Shown here: positions 23,950 to 31,830 of the stretch, piece after piece
How the letters are laid out: every line of letters begins with the position of its first letter
How positions within the stretch are numbered: the first letter of the stretch is position 1
Source of the DNA: Arthrobacter sp. ISL-28
GTDB lineage: Bacteria; Actinomycetota; Actinomycetes; Actinomycetales; Micrococcaceae
Direction of reading: 5' to 3'
Assembly (NCBI RefSeq): GCF_018613875.1
Contig: NZ_JAGGPJ010000049.1
Location: 1-38,763, forward strand
DNA length: 38,763 bases
Made by a program: the position numbers and the translations under genes
Notes under the pieces: model-generated
The model's input: only the letters and a program-made list of their open reading frames with translations
Database searches by the model: none
What the model was told of the DNA's origin: nothing

Positions 23950-25092
23950 CTATTCGCAGCCCACGCCGTCGCCGTCGCGGTCCAGTTTGGCGCTGTAGCC
24001 TGGCTGGCCGGCGAAGATGGGGGCGGCTCCGGCCGCCCGGACCGCTGAGCAGTTGGCGTAATAGGTAGCAGCCGGCGCCGCTTGGGCGGGAGCCGGCGCA
24101 ACCGTAAGGGCAGGAGCGGGCGCCACATGGACGACGGCGGGCCCCGCCGCCTGCTGACCGGGCGCCTGTGCGGCCTTCCCGGCGTGCGAATCAGACGGGG
24201 GAGCAGCGGCCTTCGTTGCCGGAGCGTTGTTATTCGTCCGGGCCAGGGTGCCGTCGCACTTGGCCAGAACCTTGCTCATGGCGTCGTGTTCGGCGCGCGT
24301 AACCCAGAGCTTGTGCGCGGCCTTGACCGAAATCTGCCGGGCGACGTATGCACAGCGGTATGCCTTGTTCGACGGGAGCCACGTGGCGGCGTCGCCGTCG
24401 CCCTTTTTCTGGTTGGCGGGGCCGGAAACGGCCAGGAGGTTCAGGGGGTCGTTCGCGAAGGCGGTGCGCTGCGCCTCGCTCAGCTGCTGGGCGCCCTTCT
24501 GCCAGGCGTCGCTGAGGGCCACGACGTGGTCGATCTGCACCGCGCTGCTCGTGCTGCGGCCGCGCTGGAATGCGACGTTCCTGGCGGTGTACGGATCATC
24601 CAGGGCGCCCGAGAGGACCACGCAGCTGCGGGTGCCCGGTTTCAAGGTCTTTGCCGTGAGGTCCCGGGCGAGGATGTCGTTGCGGGTGTCGCAGCCGTTG
24701 CGGTCGGTGTCCGCCCAGGCCTGCCCGAACTCGGCCCGGTCATAACCGGTTTTCGGGGCCCGGCCTTTGATGGGCAGGGTGGCGAGCAGCTCCAAGGCCT
24801 TGATGGCAAAGGCCGGCTGGGCGTTGGCGTCGGCTGCCCCCGCGGGTTCGGGTACTGTTTCCGCGTCCAGCCGGGCCGGATTGGGAACCGCCCCGGCGCT
24901 GGGCGAGGCTGTTTCCGGAACTGCCGTTGGGGCACTGAGCTGAATGCCCGACGTCGGGTGTTCCGTTGCGCTGACGGCTCCGCCGCAGGCGGTGGTTGCC
25001 AGAATTGCCGTGGCGACAATGCTGCCTTTGACCCAGTCGACGGCCCCGAAGGGTGCACCGTTTTCTCGGCGCGAAGATGTTGCTCTACTCAA
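23950..25092 (-). CDS. Secreted HNH (DUF1524-type) nuclease with Excalibur calcium-binding domain
   Basis: The product is 380 residues. Residues 20-36 (VKGSIVATAILATTAC) are a signal peptide ending in a weak lipobox. After a Pro/Ala/Glu tether, residues 95-280 are a DUF1524/GmrSD-like HNH domain: RDLTAKTLKPGTRSCVV, SSAVQIDHVVALSDAWQKGA with the DH pair, ANDPLNLLAVSGPANQKKGD with the Asn, and GDAATWLPSNKAYRCAYVAR. A second Ala/Pro-rich linker follows. The C-terminus has YYANCSAVRAAGAAP and then KLDRDGDGVGCE, an Excalibur domain with a DxDxDG calcium loop. The only start that keeps the signal peptide is a TTG at 25092, with a weak ribosome site. It probably degrades extracellular DNA; the substrate is inferred. 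Confidence 0.88.
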   Translation of the reverse strand: MSRATSSRRENGAPFGAVDWVKGSIVATAILATTACGGAVSATEHPTSGIQLSAPTAVPETASPSAGAVPNPARLDAETVPEPAGAADANAQPAFAIKALELLATLPIKGRAPKTGYDRAEFGQAWADTDRNGCDTRNDILARDLTAKTLKPGTRSCVVLSGALDDPYTARNVAFQRGRSTSSAVQIDHVVALSDAWQKGAQQLSEAQRTAFANDPLNLLAVSGPANQKKGDGDAATWLPSNKAYRCAYVARQISVKAAHKLWVTRAEHDAMSKVLAKCDGTLARTNNNAPATKAAAPPSDSHAGKAAQAPGQQAAGPAVVHVAPAPALTVAPAPAQAAPAATYYANCSAVRAAGAAPIFAGQPGYSAKLDRDGDGVGCE

Positions 25093-25227
25093 CTTCTGGT
25101 GCCCCCATGACGTTCATTGTCAGTCCAACGATGCTACCGCTGACGGGAGCGGGATGGTGGAACTTGAGCCAATCTTGAGAGAACCCTGCGAATCGGACTC
25201 CAGACACGAAAGGGACCATCAGACAGA

Positions 25228-25266
25228 AGGAGCCCCGCACACCTTGCGGTGCGCGGGGCTCCTTTT
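25228..25266 (+). terminator. Strong hairpin with T-run and no gene upstream
   Basis: AAGGAGCCCCGCACACC (25228-25244) pairs with GGTGCGCGGGGCTCCTT (25249-25265) at 16 of 17 positions, with a TTGC loop; the T at 25266 extends the final T-run to four. No plus-strand gene precedes it. The GGACCATC sequence flanks it on both sides (25214-25221 and 25272-25279, approximately). The rest of the 25093-25516 gap shows no convincing gene. Confidence 0.65.
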
Positions 25267-25516
25267 GGCGGCAGGACCATCGCAGCTGGGGGACGCGATG
25301 GGCCTAGAACAACGATACGGGTGCTTCCTGAAGATTGGCTGGGAGTTTTCGGCGAACTCCAGGAGTTTTGCGGCGTGTTGCAGACGGGTTCGGAAGGGCT
25401 CCCAACGGTGTGCCGGGGCAGAAGGTTCCAAGGGATCCTTGACTTCGCCCGCGGCCTGAACCAGTGTTGAAAACGCACCGTTTCAGCTGGATTATCCCCC
25501 CTTTAGGAGATGTGCG

Positions 25517-26086
25517 ATGACGCTTCCCTCAGGCCTGACCCCGGGCATCTGGACGCTGGATATGTCCCACAGCGAGATCGGTTTCACCGTCCGGCACGCC
25601 GGCATCAGCAAGGTCCGGGGCCGGTTCATGGAGGCGCTTGCTGAGGCCCGGGTCCGGGATTCCCTCGCTGATTCCTCACTCGTCGCAAAAGTGAAGACGG
25701 CCAGCTTCAACTCCGGCGACCCTAACCGCGACGCGCATGTGCGCGGAGCCGACTTCTTCGACGTCGAGGAGTACCCCGAGATGACCTTCCGCGCCACTGG
25801 CGTCGAGGGCGACGGCGAGGACTACACGCTCACCGGAGACCTCACCATCAAGGGCATCACCAAGCCCGTGGAGCTGGAAGTCGAGTTTACCGGGGTGGCT
25901 GTTGATCCGTTCGGCGCTACCAGGGCAGGCTTCTCGGCGGAGGCGGAAATCAGCCGCAAGGAGTTCGGCCTGACCTGGAACGCCGTGCTCGAGGCCGGCG
26001 GGCTCTTGGTCAGCGACAAGGTGAAGATCAACCTCGAGGCCGCGCTCGTCAAGGAGAACCAGACCGGAGCAGCCAGCGCCGGCTGA
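25517..26086 (+). CDS. YceI family protein
   Basis: The product is 189 residues and fits the YceI lipocalin-like fold, which binds isoprenoid-type lipids in a beta-barrel. Family motifs are GIWTLDMSHSEIGFTVRHAG at the N-terminus, SFNSGDPNRDAHVRGADFFD in the middle, and YPEMTFRATGV, LTIKGITKPVELEVEFTGV and GFSAEAEISRKEFGLTWN. There is no signal peptide, as usual for actinobacterial members. The ATG at 25517 has a GGAG site. It is convergent with the GntR gene; the 90 bases between contain an imperfect CCCTAAGG direct repeat and no clear hairpin. Confidence 0.95.
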   Translation: MTLPSGLTPGIWTLDMSHSEIGFTVRHAGISKVRGRFMEALAEARVRDSLADSSLVAKVKTASFNSGDPNRDAHVRGADFFDVEEYPEMTFRATGVEGDGEDYTLTGDLTIKGITKPVELEVEFTGVAVDPFGATRAGFSAEAEISRKEFGLTWNAVLEAGGLLVSDKVKINLEAALVKENQTGAASAG

Positions 26087-26175
26087 ACCGAAGCGGCCTG
26101 AAACGAACCCGGCCCGCCCCTAAGGGAGACCCTATAACCCGACCCTAAGGCGGACCTCATAAGACAGGCGCACCC

Positions 26176-26907
26176 TTATGACAGGCGCGCGATGCTCCGC
26201 CGGATGGGCCGTGAAGCGGTGCCGTTCGAAAACAGATCCGGCGACGACGCCTGAATCCTTTTCACGTCCTCGAAAACACCCCGGAGATGCAGGCGGAGCG
26301 AGCTGTCGGCGTCGGCCAGGTTGTGTGCCTCAAGCGCGTCCACCACGGCAGTGTGCTGGTCAATAAGCGTGGACACTGGCCGGGTGTCAATGAGGCTCAG
26401 CCGCCGTGCACGGTCCAGATGCGCCTTGGCCGAATTGACGGCAGTCCACGCTGATTCGTGCCCGGCCAAGCGAAGCAGTTCACGGTGGAAGTCTTCGTCC
26501 AGCCGGAAGAACTCCTCCACGTCGCCCTTTGCCTCGGCGTCGCGCTGGCTCACCAGGATGTCGCGCAGGCCAGCGATGGCCGGTGCATCCAACACAAGAT
26601 CGTTAAGCGACGCGCATTCAATCGCCTCCCGAACAAACTGCGCCTCGGCCACCCGCCCCAGGTCCACCAGGGAGACGAACGAGCCGATCTGGGGAAACAC
26701 CTGAACCAGGCCCTCTTCGCGCAACAGAATCAGGCTTTCCCGCACCGGCGTGCGGCTGACGCCGAGCTCCTGGGCGAGCTCGTTTTCCGACAGCGGCTCA
26801 CCGGGCGGGAGCTGGAGAGAAATGATCCGGCGCCGGAGCGTCTCCAGCGTCTGGTCACGTACGGAGAGCCGTGGTGCCTGTCTCTTTTCGGGTTTGCCGC
26901 TTGTCAT
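26176..26907 (-). CDS. GntR-family regulator with FCD domain, divergent from the hexonate operon
   Basis: The product is 243 residues. Residues 14-75 are the GntR winged helix (VRDQTLETLRRRIISLQLPP, LSENELAQELGVSRTPVRES, LLREEGLVQV). Residues 85-220 are an FCD ligand domain with its metal-binding set: Asp/His in RLDEDFHRELLRLAGHES, His in LIDQHTAVVDALEAHNLAD and His in LRLHLRGV. Such proteins are usually repressors released by a sugar acid or its breakdown product. It is divergent from the transporter gene across 182 bases, so it very likely controls that operon and itself. The inducer is probably an intermediate such as D-fructuronate, D-mannonate or the imported hexonate (inference). Confidence 0.93.
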   Translation of the reverse strand: MTSGKPEKRQAPRLSVRDQTLETLRRRIISLQLPPGEPLSENELAQELGVSRTPVRESLILLREEGLVQVFPQIGSFVSLVDLGRVAEAQFVREAIECASLNDLVLDAPAIAGLRDILVSQRDAEAKGDVEEFFRLDEDFHRELLRLAGHESAWTAVNSAKAHLDRARRLSLIDTRPVSTLIDQHTAVVDALEAHNLADADSSLRLHLRGVFEDVKRIQASSPDLFSNGTASRPIRRSIARLS

Positions 26908-26916
26908 GCATCCAGT

Positions 26917-26961
26917 CTAGTCATCGTTGACAAACTAGAATGGTAGTGCTTGTATGGTAGT
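26917..26961 (+). promoter_or_regulatory. Candidate promoter and operator of the hexonate operon
   Basis: A TTGACA box (26927-26932) lies within the inverted repeat CTAGT-(12)-ACTAG (26917-26938). Downstream, ATGGTAGT occurs twice (26940-26947 and 26954-26961) at a 14-base step, overlapping the expected -10 zone. These are the only repeats in the divergent region and are the likely binding sites of the GntR regulator. The -10 itself is not clear (TTGTAT at 26950-26955 gives a 17-base spacer). Confidence 0.45.
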
Positions 26962-27089
26962 TAGAAATCCGCCGGAAAGCTGCCCGTAGAAGGGCATCGC
27001 ATTCCGCGCTCTGCTTAGTCCCGGGGCGGCTGGCCTTGAACCGTCGCCTCTCCACCCTTCCTTTTTCATCGCCTGCAAAGGAGCAACTG

Positions 27090-28472
27090 ATGACCGAGAG
27101 CATCGCGCCACCCACTACCAAGGTGGAGCCCAAGCCAACCCGCGAGCTGGCGAAGGTAGCCGTCTCCGGCTGGCTTGGAACCGCCATGGAATTCATGGAC
27201 TTCCAGCTCTACTCCCTCGCCGCCGCCATTGTCTTCAACAAGATCTTCTTCCCCGAGGTGAGCCCGGTCATCGGCCTCATCGCCGCCATGGCCACCTACG
27301 GCGTGGGCTATGTTGCCCGCCTCGTGGGCGCCATCTACTTCGGCCGCATGGGTGACAGGATCGGCCGCAAGAAGGTCCTGTTCATCACCATCGCCCTCAT
27401 GGGCGCCTCAACCACCCTGATCGGCGTTCTGCCCACCTATGCCATGATCGGCATCTGGGCGCCGATCATGCTCGTTGCCCTGCGCCTTATCCAGGGCTTC
27501 GGCGCCGGCGCCGAAATCGCCGGCGCCACCGTGATGCTCGCCGAGTTCGCTCCGGCACGGCGGCGCGGCCTGATTTCCTCGCTCGTCTGCCTCGGCACCA
27601 ACTCCGGCACGCTTGCAGCCTCCGCGCTGTGGGCCATCCTGGTCAGCGTCCTCCCCGAGGACCAGCTGCTCAGCTGGGGCTGGCGCATCCCGTTCCTGGC
27701 CAGCTTCGTCCTGATGATCTTCGCGGTCTGGATCCGTCGCTCCCTCAAAGAGAGCCCGGTCTTCGAACAGCGCGAGGACGTGGTGGACGGCGTTGCGCTG
27801 TCCAAGAATGAGATTGCCCATGCTGCTGAGCTGAAGGGCACCAGCACCATCGAAGCCGCACTGCACCAGCGCAAGGGCAAGTCCTTCCTGATCGCCCTCG
27901 GCCTCCGCTTCGGCCAGGCCGGCAACTCCGGCCTCGTCCAGACCTTCCTCATCGGCTACCTGGCAACCGTCCTGCTGGTGGACAAGAGCGTCGGCACCAC
28001 CGCCATTGTTTACGGCTCCCTGCTGGGCTTTATCACCATCCCCATCATGGGTATCCTCGGCGACCGATTCGGCCGCAAACCGCTGTACCTCGTGCTGAGC
28101 GCCCTGACCGCACTGTTCGCCGTTCCCATGATGCTGATGATCACCAGCGGCAACACCACCGTGATCACCATCGCCATCGTGCTCGGCCTGAACCTGGGCG
28201 TTCTGAGCCTGTTCGCCATGGAAAGCGTCACCATGGCCGAGTTCTTCGGAGCCCGCACCCGCTTCACCCAGTTGGCCCTCGCCAAGGAAATCGGCGGCAT
28301 CCTCGCCACCGCCATCGGCCCGCTGCTCGCCGCCACGCTTACCGCCGTCACCGGACACTGGTGGCCGCTGGCCGCGATGCTCGTCGGCTACTCGCTGATC
28401 ACGATGGTCTCCGCCGCAATCGGCCCCGAGGTCCGCGGCCGCGACATGGTCCGGCTCGAGGACGCGGTATGA
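27090..28472 (+). CDS. MFS transporter, metabolite:H+ symporter (MHS) type; probable hexonate importer
   Basis: The product is 460 residues with about 12 membrane helices. The first begins LGTAMEFMDFQLYSLAAAIV, the MHS-type opening with an acidic residue in helix 1. GRMGDRIGRKKVLFIT and GDRFGRKPLYLVLS are the paired loop 2-3 and 8-9 signatures, and LRLIQGFGAGAEIAGATVML is the helix 4-5 block typical of KgtP, ShiA and ProP relatives. A charged central loop (LKESPVFEQREDVVDG and HQRKGK) divides the halves. The ATG at 27090 has AAAGGAGC. It is the first gene of the operon and its stop overlaps the next start (ATGA). The cargo is inferred from the downstream pathway to be a hexonate such as L-gulonate. 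Confidence 0.9.
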   Translation: MTESIAPPTTKVEPKPTRELAKVAVSGWLGTAMEFMDFQLYSLAAAIVFNKIFFPEVSPVIGLIAAMATYGVGYVARLVGAIYFGRMGDRIGRKKVLFITIALMGASTTLIGVLPTYAMIGIWAPIMLVALRLIQGFGAGAEIAGATVMLAEFAPARRRGLISSLVCLGTNSGTLAASALWAILVSVLPEDQLLSWGWRIPFLASFVLMIFAVWIRRSLKESPVFEQREDVVDGVALSKNEIAHAAELKGTSTIEAALHQRKGKSFLIALGLRFGQAGNSGLVQTFLIGYLATVLLVDKSVGTTAIVYGSLLGFITIPIMGILGDRFGRKPLYLVLSALTALFAVPMMLMITSGNTTVITIAIVLGLNLGVLSLFAMESVTMAEFFGARTRFTQLALAKEIGGILATAIGPLLAATLTAVTGHWWPLAAMLVGYSLITMVSAAIGPEVRGRDMVRLEDAV

Positions 28473-29503
28473 AAGCCGTCGTCGTCCACGGCGCCAACGA
28501 CCTGCGCATCGATGAGCGTCCCGAACCCGTGGCCGGACCCGGAGAGGTAGTGCTCGACGTCGAATGGGGCGGCATCTGCGGCTCGGACCTTTCGTACTGG
28601 CGCCACGGCGCCTCGGGGACGGCGGCGCTGAAGTCGCCGCTCGTCCTCGGCCACGAGGTGGCCGGCCGGATCGCCCAGCTGGGCGCCGGAGTGGAAAACC
28701 TCGACGTCGGCCAGCCCGTTACCGTGCATCCTGCGGAATTGGTGGGGGACGGCACCATGCCGGAACGCCTCAAGGGTCGGACCAACCTCTACCCGCACAT
28801 CAGGTACTTCGGATCCGCCGCCTTCGATCCCCACACCGACGGCGGATTCAGCGAACGGAAGGTCGCCAAGGCATCCCAGATCCGGCCGCTGCCGGCGGGC
28901 GTGGATACGCTGCGCGGCGCGCTCGCGGAACCGCTCGCCGTCGCCATGCACGCCGTGGGGCGGGCAGGATCCCTGGCCGGCCGGGACATCCTCGTCAACG
29001 GCGCCGGGCCCATCGGTTCGCTGGTGGTAGCGGCGGCCAAGTATGCCGGCGCCAGGACGGTCACCGCTGCGGACATCAGCGATTCTTCGCTGCGGATCGC
29101 CAAAGCCATGGGCGCCGACGAAGTGCGGAACGTGTCCGGAGGCGGCAGCCTTCCCGAGGACGTGGAGCTGGTGTTCGAGGCGACAGGCATTCCGGCCGTG
29201 CTGGGCAACGTCCTGCGGGCGACCGCCCGCGGCGGAACCCTGGTGCAGGTGGGGAACCTGCCGGGTGCTCCGTCCCCGGCGGCGCTGGGGGACCTCGTGA
29301 CACGGGAGATCACCTGGATCGGCTCCTACCGGTTCGTGGACGAGATCAGCGACGCCCTCGGCGCCATGGCCGAAGGCCTCGATGTCTCGCCCGTCATCAC
29401 CCACAAGTTCAGCATCGACCAGGCCGCGGAGGCCATGAGGGTGTCGGCAGATCCGGCATCCGGCAGCAGCAAGGTCATGCTCCGCCTTAGGCCAACTGAG
29501 TAG
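28469..29503 (+). CDS. L-idonate/L-gulonate 5-dehydrogenase-like MDR enzyme lacking the structural zinc site
   Basis: The product is 344 residues. Catalytic zinc ligands are present: Cys in WGGICGSDLSYWRHG, His-Glu in LVLGHEVAGRI and Glu in LAEPLAVAMH. RYFGSAAFDPHTDGGFSERK is the block diagnostic of the IdnD group (E. coli IdnD has RFFGSAMYFPHVDGGF). NAD(P) binds at ILVNGAGPIGSLVVAAAKYA. The usual structural-zinc lobe (CGxCxxCxxGxxxxC) is replaced by VHPAELVGDGTMPERLKG and has no cysteine. In this operon the most economical reaction is L-gulonate to D-fructuronate (C5 oxidation), as described for Lgul5DH enzymes linked with mannonate dehydratase; L-idonate is an alternative. It overlaps the transporter gene by four bases and is translationally coupled. 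Confidence 0.9.
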   Translation: MKAVVVHGANDLRIDERPEPVAGPGEVVLDVEWGGICGSDLSYWRHGASGTAALKSPLVLGHEVAGRIAQLGAGVENLDVGQPVTVHPAELVGDGTMPERLKGRTNLYPHIRYFGSAAFDPHTDGGFSERKVAKASQIRPLPAGVDTLRGALAEPLAVAMHAVGRAGSLAGRDILVNGAGPIGSLVVAAAKYAGARTVTAADISDSSLRIAKAMGADEVRNVSGGGSLPEDVELVFEATGIPAVLGNVLRATARGGTLVQVGNLPGAPSPAALGDLVTREITWIGSYRFVDEISDALGAMAEGLDVSPVITHKFSIDQAAEAMRVSADPASGSSKVMLRLRPTE

Positions 29504-29584
29504 CAGCAGCTGTCGTTCTGAGGGCTCATCACGACATCTGCTGCGACCTACTTGCACATTCCCACACACCTTGAAGGACCATCA

Positions 29585-30796
29585 GTGAAGATCACCGACG
29601 CACGGGTAGTGGTTTCGTCGCCAGGACGGAATTACGTCACGCTCGTTATTGAAACCGAGGACGGCATCACCGGCATCGGCGACGCCACCCTCAACGGCCG
29701 CGAGCTGGCCGTGGCGTCCTACCTGTCCGAACACCTCTGCCCGCTGCTGATCGGCCGCGACGCGCGCCGGATCGAGGATGCCTGGCAGTACTTCTACAAG
29801 GGCGCCTACTGGCGCCGCGGGCCGGTGACCATGACCGCGATCGCCGCGATCGACGTCGCGCTGTGGGACATCAAGGGCAAAGTGGCCGGCATGCCGGTCT
29901 ACGAGCTTCTCGGCGGGGCGGCCCGCGAGGGCGTCATGGTTTATGGGCACGCCAGCGGCTCCACGCTGGAGGACCTGAGCGCCGACTTCCAGCGCCACCT
30001 GGACCTGGGCTACAAGGCCATCCGCGCGCAGGCGGCGGTGCCCGGGCTGGAGAAAACGTACGGGATCGCGCCGGTGGACGGCAAAACGTACGAGCCTGCG
30101 AGCGGCAACATCCCGCAGGAGGACGTGTGGGAAACCACGTCCTATCTGGACTTCGCGCCCAAGATGATGGCCCACGTGCGCGAGCAGTTCGGCTACGGCG
30201 TCCACGTGCTGCACGACGTCCACCACCGGCTGACGCCGATCGAGGCCGGCCGACTGGGCGCGTCGCTCCAACCGTTCCGGCCGTTCTGGATCGAGGACCC
30301 GACGCCGGCGGAGGACCAGTCGGCGTTCCGCCTGATCCGCCAGCACACCACCACGCCCATCGCAGTGGGGGAGGTGTTCAACTCGATCTGGGACTGCCAG
30401 CAGCTGATCACCGAACGCCTGATCGACTACATCCGCACATCCGTCTCGCACTCGGGCGGCATCACGCACCTGCGCCGCATCTTCTCCCTCGCCGACCTGT
30501 ACGGGGTCCGGTCCGGCTCTCACGGCGCGGGCGACCTGTCGCCGGTGTCCTTCGCGGCGGCGCTGCACGTGGACATGAGCATTCCCAACTTCGGGGTCCA
30601 GGAGTACATGGGCCACCGTGACCCCGCCGGTGAGGTCTTCACGACGTCGTACACGTTCACGGACGGCTACATGCACCCCGGCGATGCCCCGGGACTCGGG
30701 GTGGAATTCGACGAGGAGGCGGCGGCCGCCTTCCCGTTCGACCCCAAGTATCTGCCCGTCAACCGCCGGCTCGACGGGTCGGTGCACGACTGGTGA
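29585..30796 (+). CDS. manD: D-mannonate dehydratase, enolase superfamily (ManD/RspA)
   Basis: The product is 403 residues, exactly the ManD length, and converts D-mannonate to 2-keto-3-deoxy-D-gluconate with Mg2+. It opens VKITDARVVVSSPGRNYVTL, the ManD capping domain. The barrel carries metal ligands in VLHDVHHRLTPIEA (Asp, with the His acid/base two residues later), FWIEDPTPAEDQ (Glu) and IAVGEVFNS (Glu). SVSHSGGITHLRRI, SHGAGDLSPVS and NFGVQEYMGH follow, and the chain ends in the conserved Trp. The GTG start at 29585 has AAGGA seven bases upstream. Members vary in activity, from efficient dehydratases to weak RspA types; the complete pathway here argues for an active enzyme. An 80-base gap precedes it, the only real gap in the operon, and it overlaps the kinase gene by four bases. 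Confidence 0.93.
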   Translation: MKITDARVVVSSPGRNYVTLVIETEDGITGIGDATLNGRELAVASYLSEHLCPLLIGRDARRIEDAWQYFYKGAYWRRGPVTMTAIAAIDVALWDIKGKVAGMPVYELLGGAAREGVMVYGHASGSTLEDLSADFQRHLDLGYKAIRAQAAVPGLEKTYGIAPVDGKTYEPASGNIPQEDVWETTSYLDFAPKMMAHVREQFGYGVHVLHDVHHRLTPIEAGRLGASLQPFRPFWIEDPTPAEDQSAFRLIRQHTTTPIAVGEVFNSIWDCQQLITERLIDYIRTSVSHSGGITHLRRIFSLADLYGVRSGSHGAGDLSPVSFAAALHVDMSIPNFGVQEYMGHRDPAGEVFTTSYTFTDGYMHPGDAPGLGVEFDEEAAAAFPFDPKYLPVNRRLDGSVHDW

Positions 30797-31830
30797 ACGC
30801 CTCAACGCACGAATCCGCAATGCACGAGTCCGCAATGCAAGATTCCGGAACGCAGGAATCCCGGCCCAAGCCGTTCGACGTCGTCGTGATGGGGGAAATC
30901 CTCGTCGAGGTGGCCACCGACGTTGTGTTCGGCCACGGTGTGCCCGCGCAGCTCGGCGTCTCGGGGGACGCGCTGAACGTCGCGGCTGCTGCCGCCGCCG
31001 CAGGAGCGCGAACCGCGCTGCTGTCCGTACTGCCCGACGACGACCTCGGCCAGGCGATCGCCGCCAGGATCCGGGAACTCGGCATCTCCACCGAGCTGCT
31101 GAAGTTCAGGACCGGGCAGCAGGGCGTGTACCTGGTGCACTGCGACCCGGACGGGCAGCGCGAGTTTTCCTACGCCCGCAGCGGGAGCGTGGGATCCACC
31201 CTATCCCCGGAGGACGTTGCTTCCCACGTCTTCTCGGCGGCAGCGGCAGTGGTTGCCAGCGGGGTCGCCTGCGCCATCTCCGCGTCGTCGCGGGCGGCTG
31301 TGCTCAAGGCGGCCGCGCTGTCCCGCCGCTTCGTTTTCGACCCGAACTTCCGCCCCCGCCTGACCAGTGCGGAGGATGCAGCGGCGCTCCTGGCCGAGGT
31401 TGCGCCGCGGACGTTCCTGGTCACCCCGTCCTTCCCCGGGGAAACGGCCGCACTCCTGGGATGCGCGTCGCCGAAGGAGGCTGCGGCCAAGCTCCGCACC
31501 CTCGGCGCGGCCAACGTCGCGGTGACCTGCGGTGCGGAGGGAATCCAGCTGGCGAGTGACCAGCTGGAGAGTGACCAGGATTCCGCCTGGATCGACGCGA
31601 TACCTGCGCCGTCGGTCGTGGACCAGACGGGAGCGGGCGATGCGTTCGTCGGCACCCTGACCGCCCGGATGGTGCTGGGCGACAGCCTTCCCGTTGCGGC
31701 CCGGTACGGTGCGGCCGCCGCATCGCTGGTGGTCGGCGGAAAGGGCGGCACAGGGCTGATTCCCACCTTCGAACAGACCAGCGCGCACGCCCAGCGTGCA
31801 CCCGAAGGAGAACTGTCATCACTCGCCTAA
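30793..31830 (+). CDS. kdgK: PfkB-family sugar kinase, probable 2-keto-3-deoxygluconate kinase
   Basis: The product is up to 345 residues. The kinase core starts near residue 28 (FDVVVMGEILVEVATDVVFG). The substrate motif is GVSGDALNVAAAAAAAGART and the catalytic motif is PSVVDQTGAGDAFVGTLTAR with the general-base Asp. FVFDPNFRPRLT and VTCGAEGIQLA are ATP-domain blocks. It should phosphorylate KDG to KDPG with ATP. The GTG at 30793 overlaps the manD stop (GTGA), indicating coupled translation. Residues 6-25 are a low-complexity run of pentapeptides (HESAM, HESAM, QDSGT, QESRP) encoded by diverged 15-bp repeats. In-frame ATGs at 30820 and 30835 could be the true start. Confidence 0.88.
   Translation: MNASTHESAMHESAMQDSGTQESRPKPFDVVVMGEILVEVATDVVFGHGVPAQLGVSGDALNVAAAAAAAGARTALLSVLPDDDLGQAIAARIRELGISTELLKFRTGQQGVYLVHCDPDGQREFSYARSGSVGSTLSPEDVASHVFSAAAAVVASGVACAISASSRAAVLKAAALSRRFVFDPNFRPRLTSAEDAAALLAEVAPRTFLVTPSFPGETAALLGCASPKEAAAKLRTLGAANVAVTCGAEGIQLASDQLESDQDSAWIDAIPAPSVVDQTGAGDAFVGTLTARMVLGDSLPVAARYGAAAASLVVGGKGGTGLIPTFEQTSAHAQRAPEGELSSLA
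30808..30867 (+). repeat. Four diverging 15-bp repeats at the kinase N-terminus
   Basis: The units are CACGAATCCGCAATG (30808-30822), CACGAGTCCGCAATG (30823-30837), CAAGATTCCGGAACG (30838-30852) and CAGGAATCCCGGCCC (30853-30867). They are in frame and lie before the conserved kinase fold. Confidence 0.8.

Noticed and set aside
25134..25478. 114-residue minus-strand frame around the orphan hairpin
   Set aside because: It reads through a strong terminator-like stem, has no ribosome site, and its composition is shadow-like.
27408..30835. Long minus-strand frames opposite the hexonate operon
   Set aside because: They are GC-bias shadows of the transporter, dehydrogenase and mannonate dehydratase genes, without recognisable domains.
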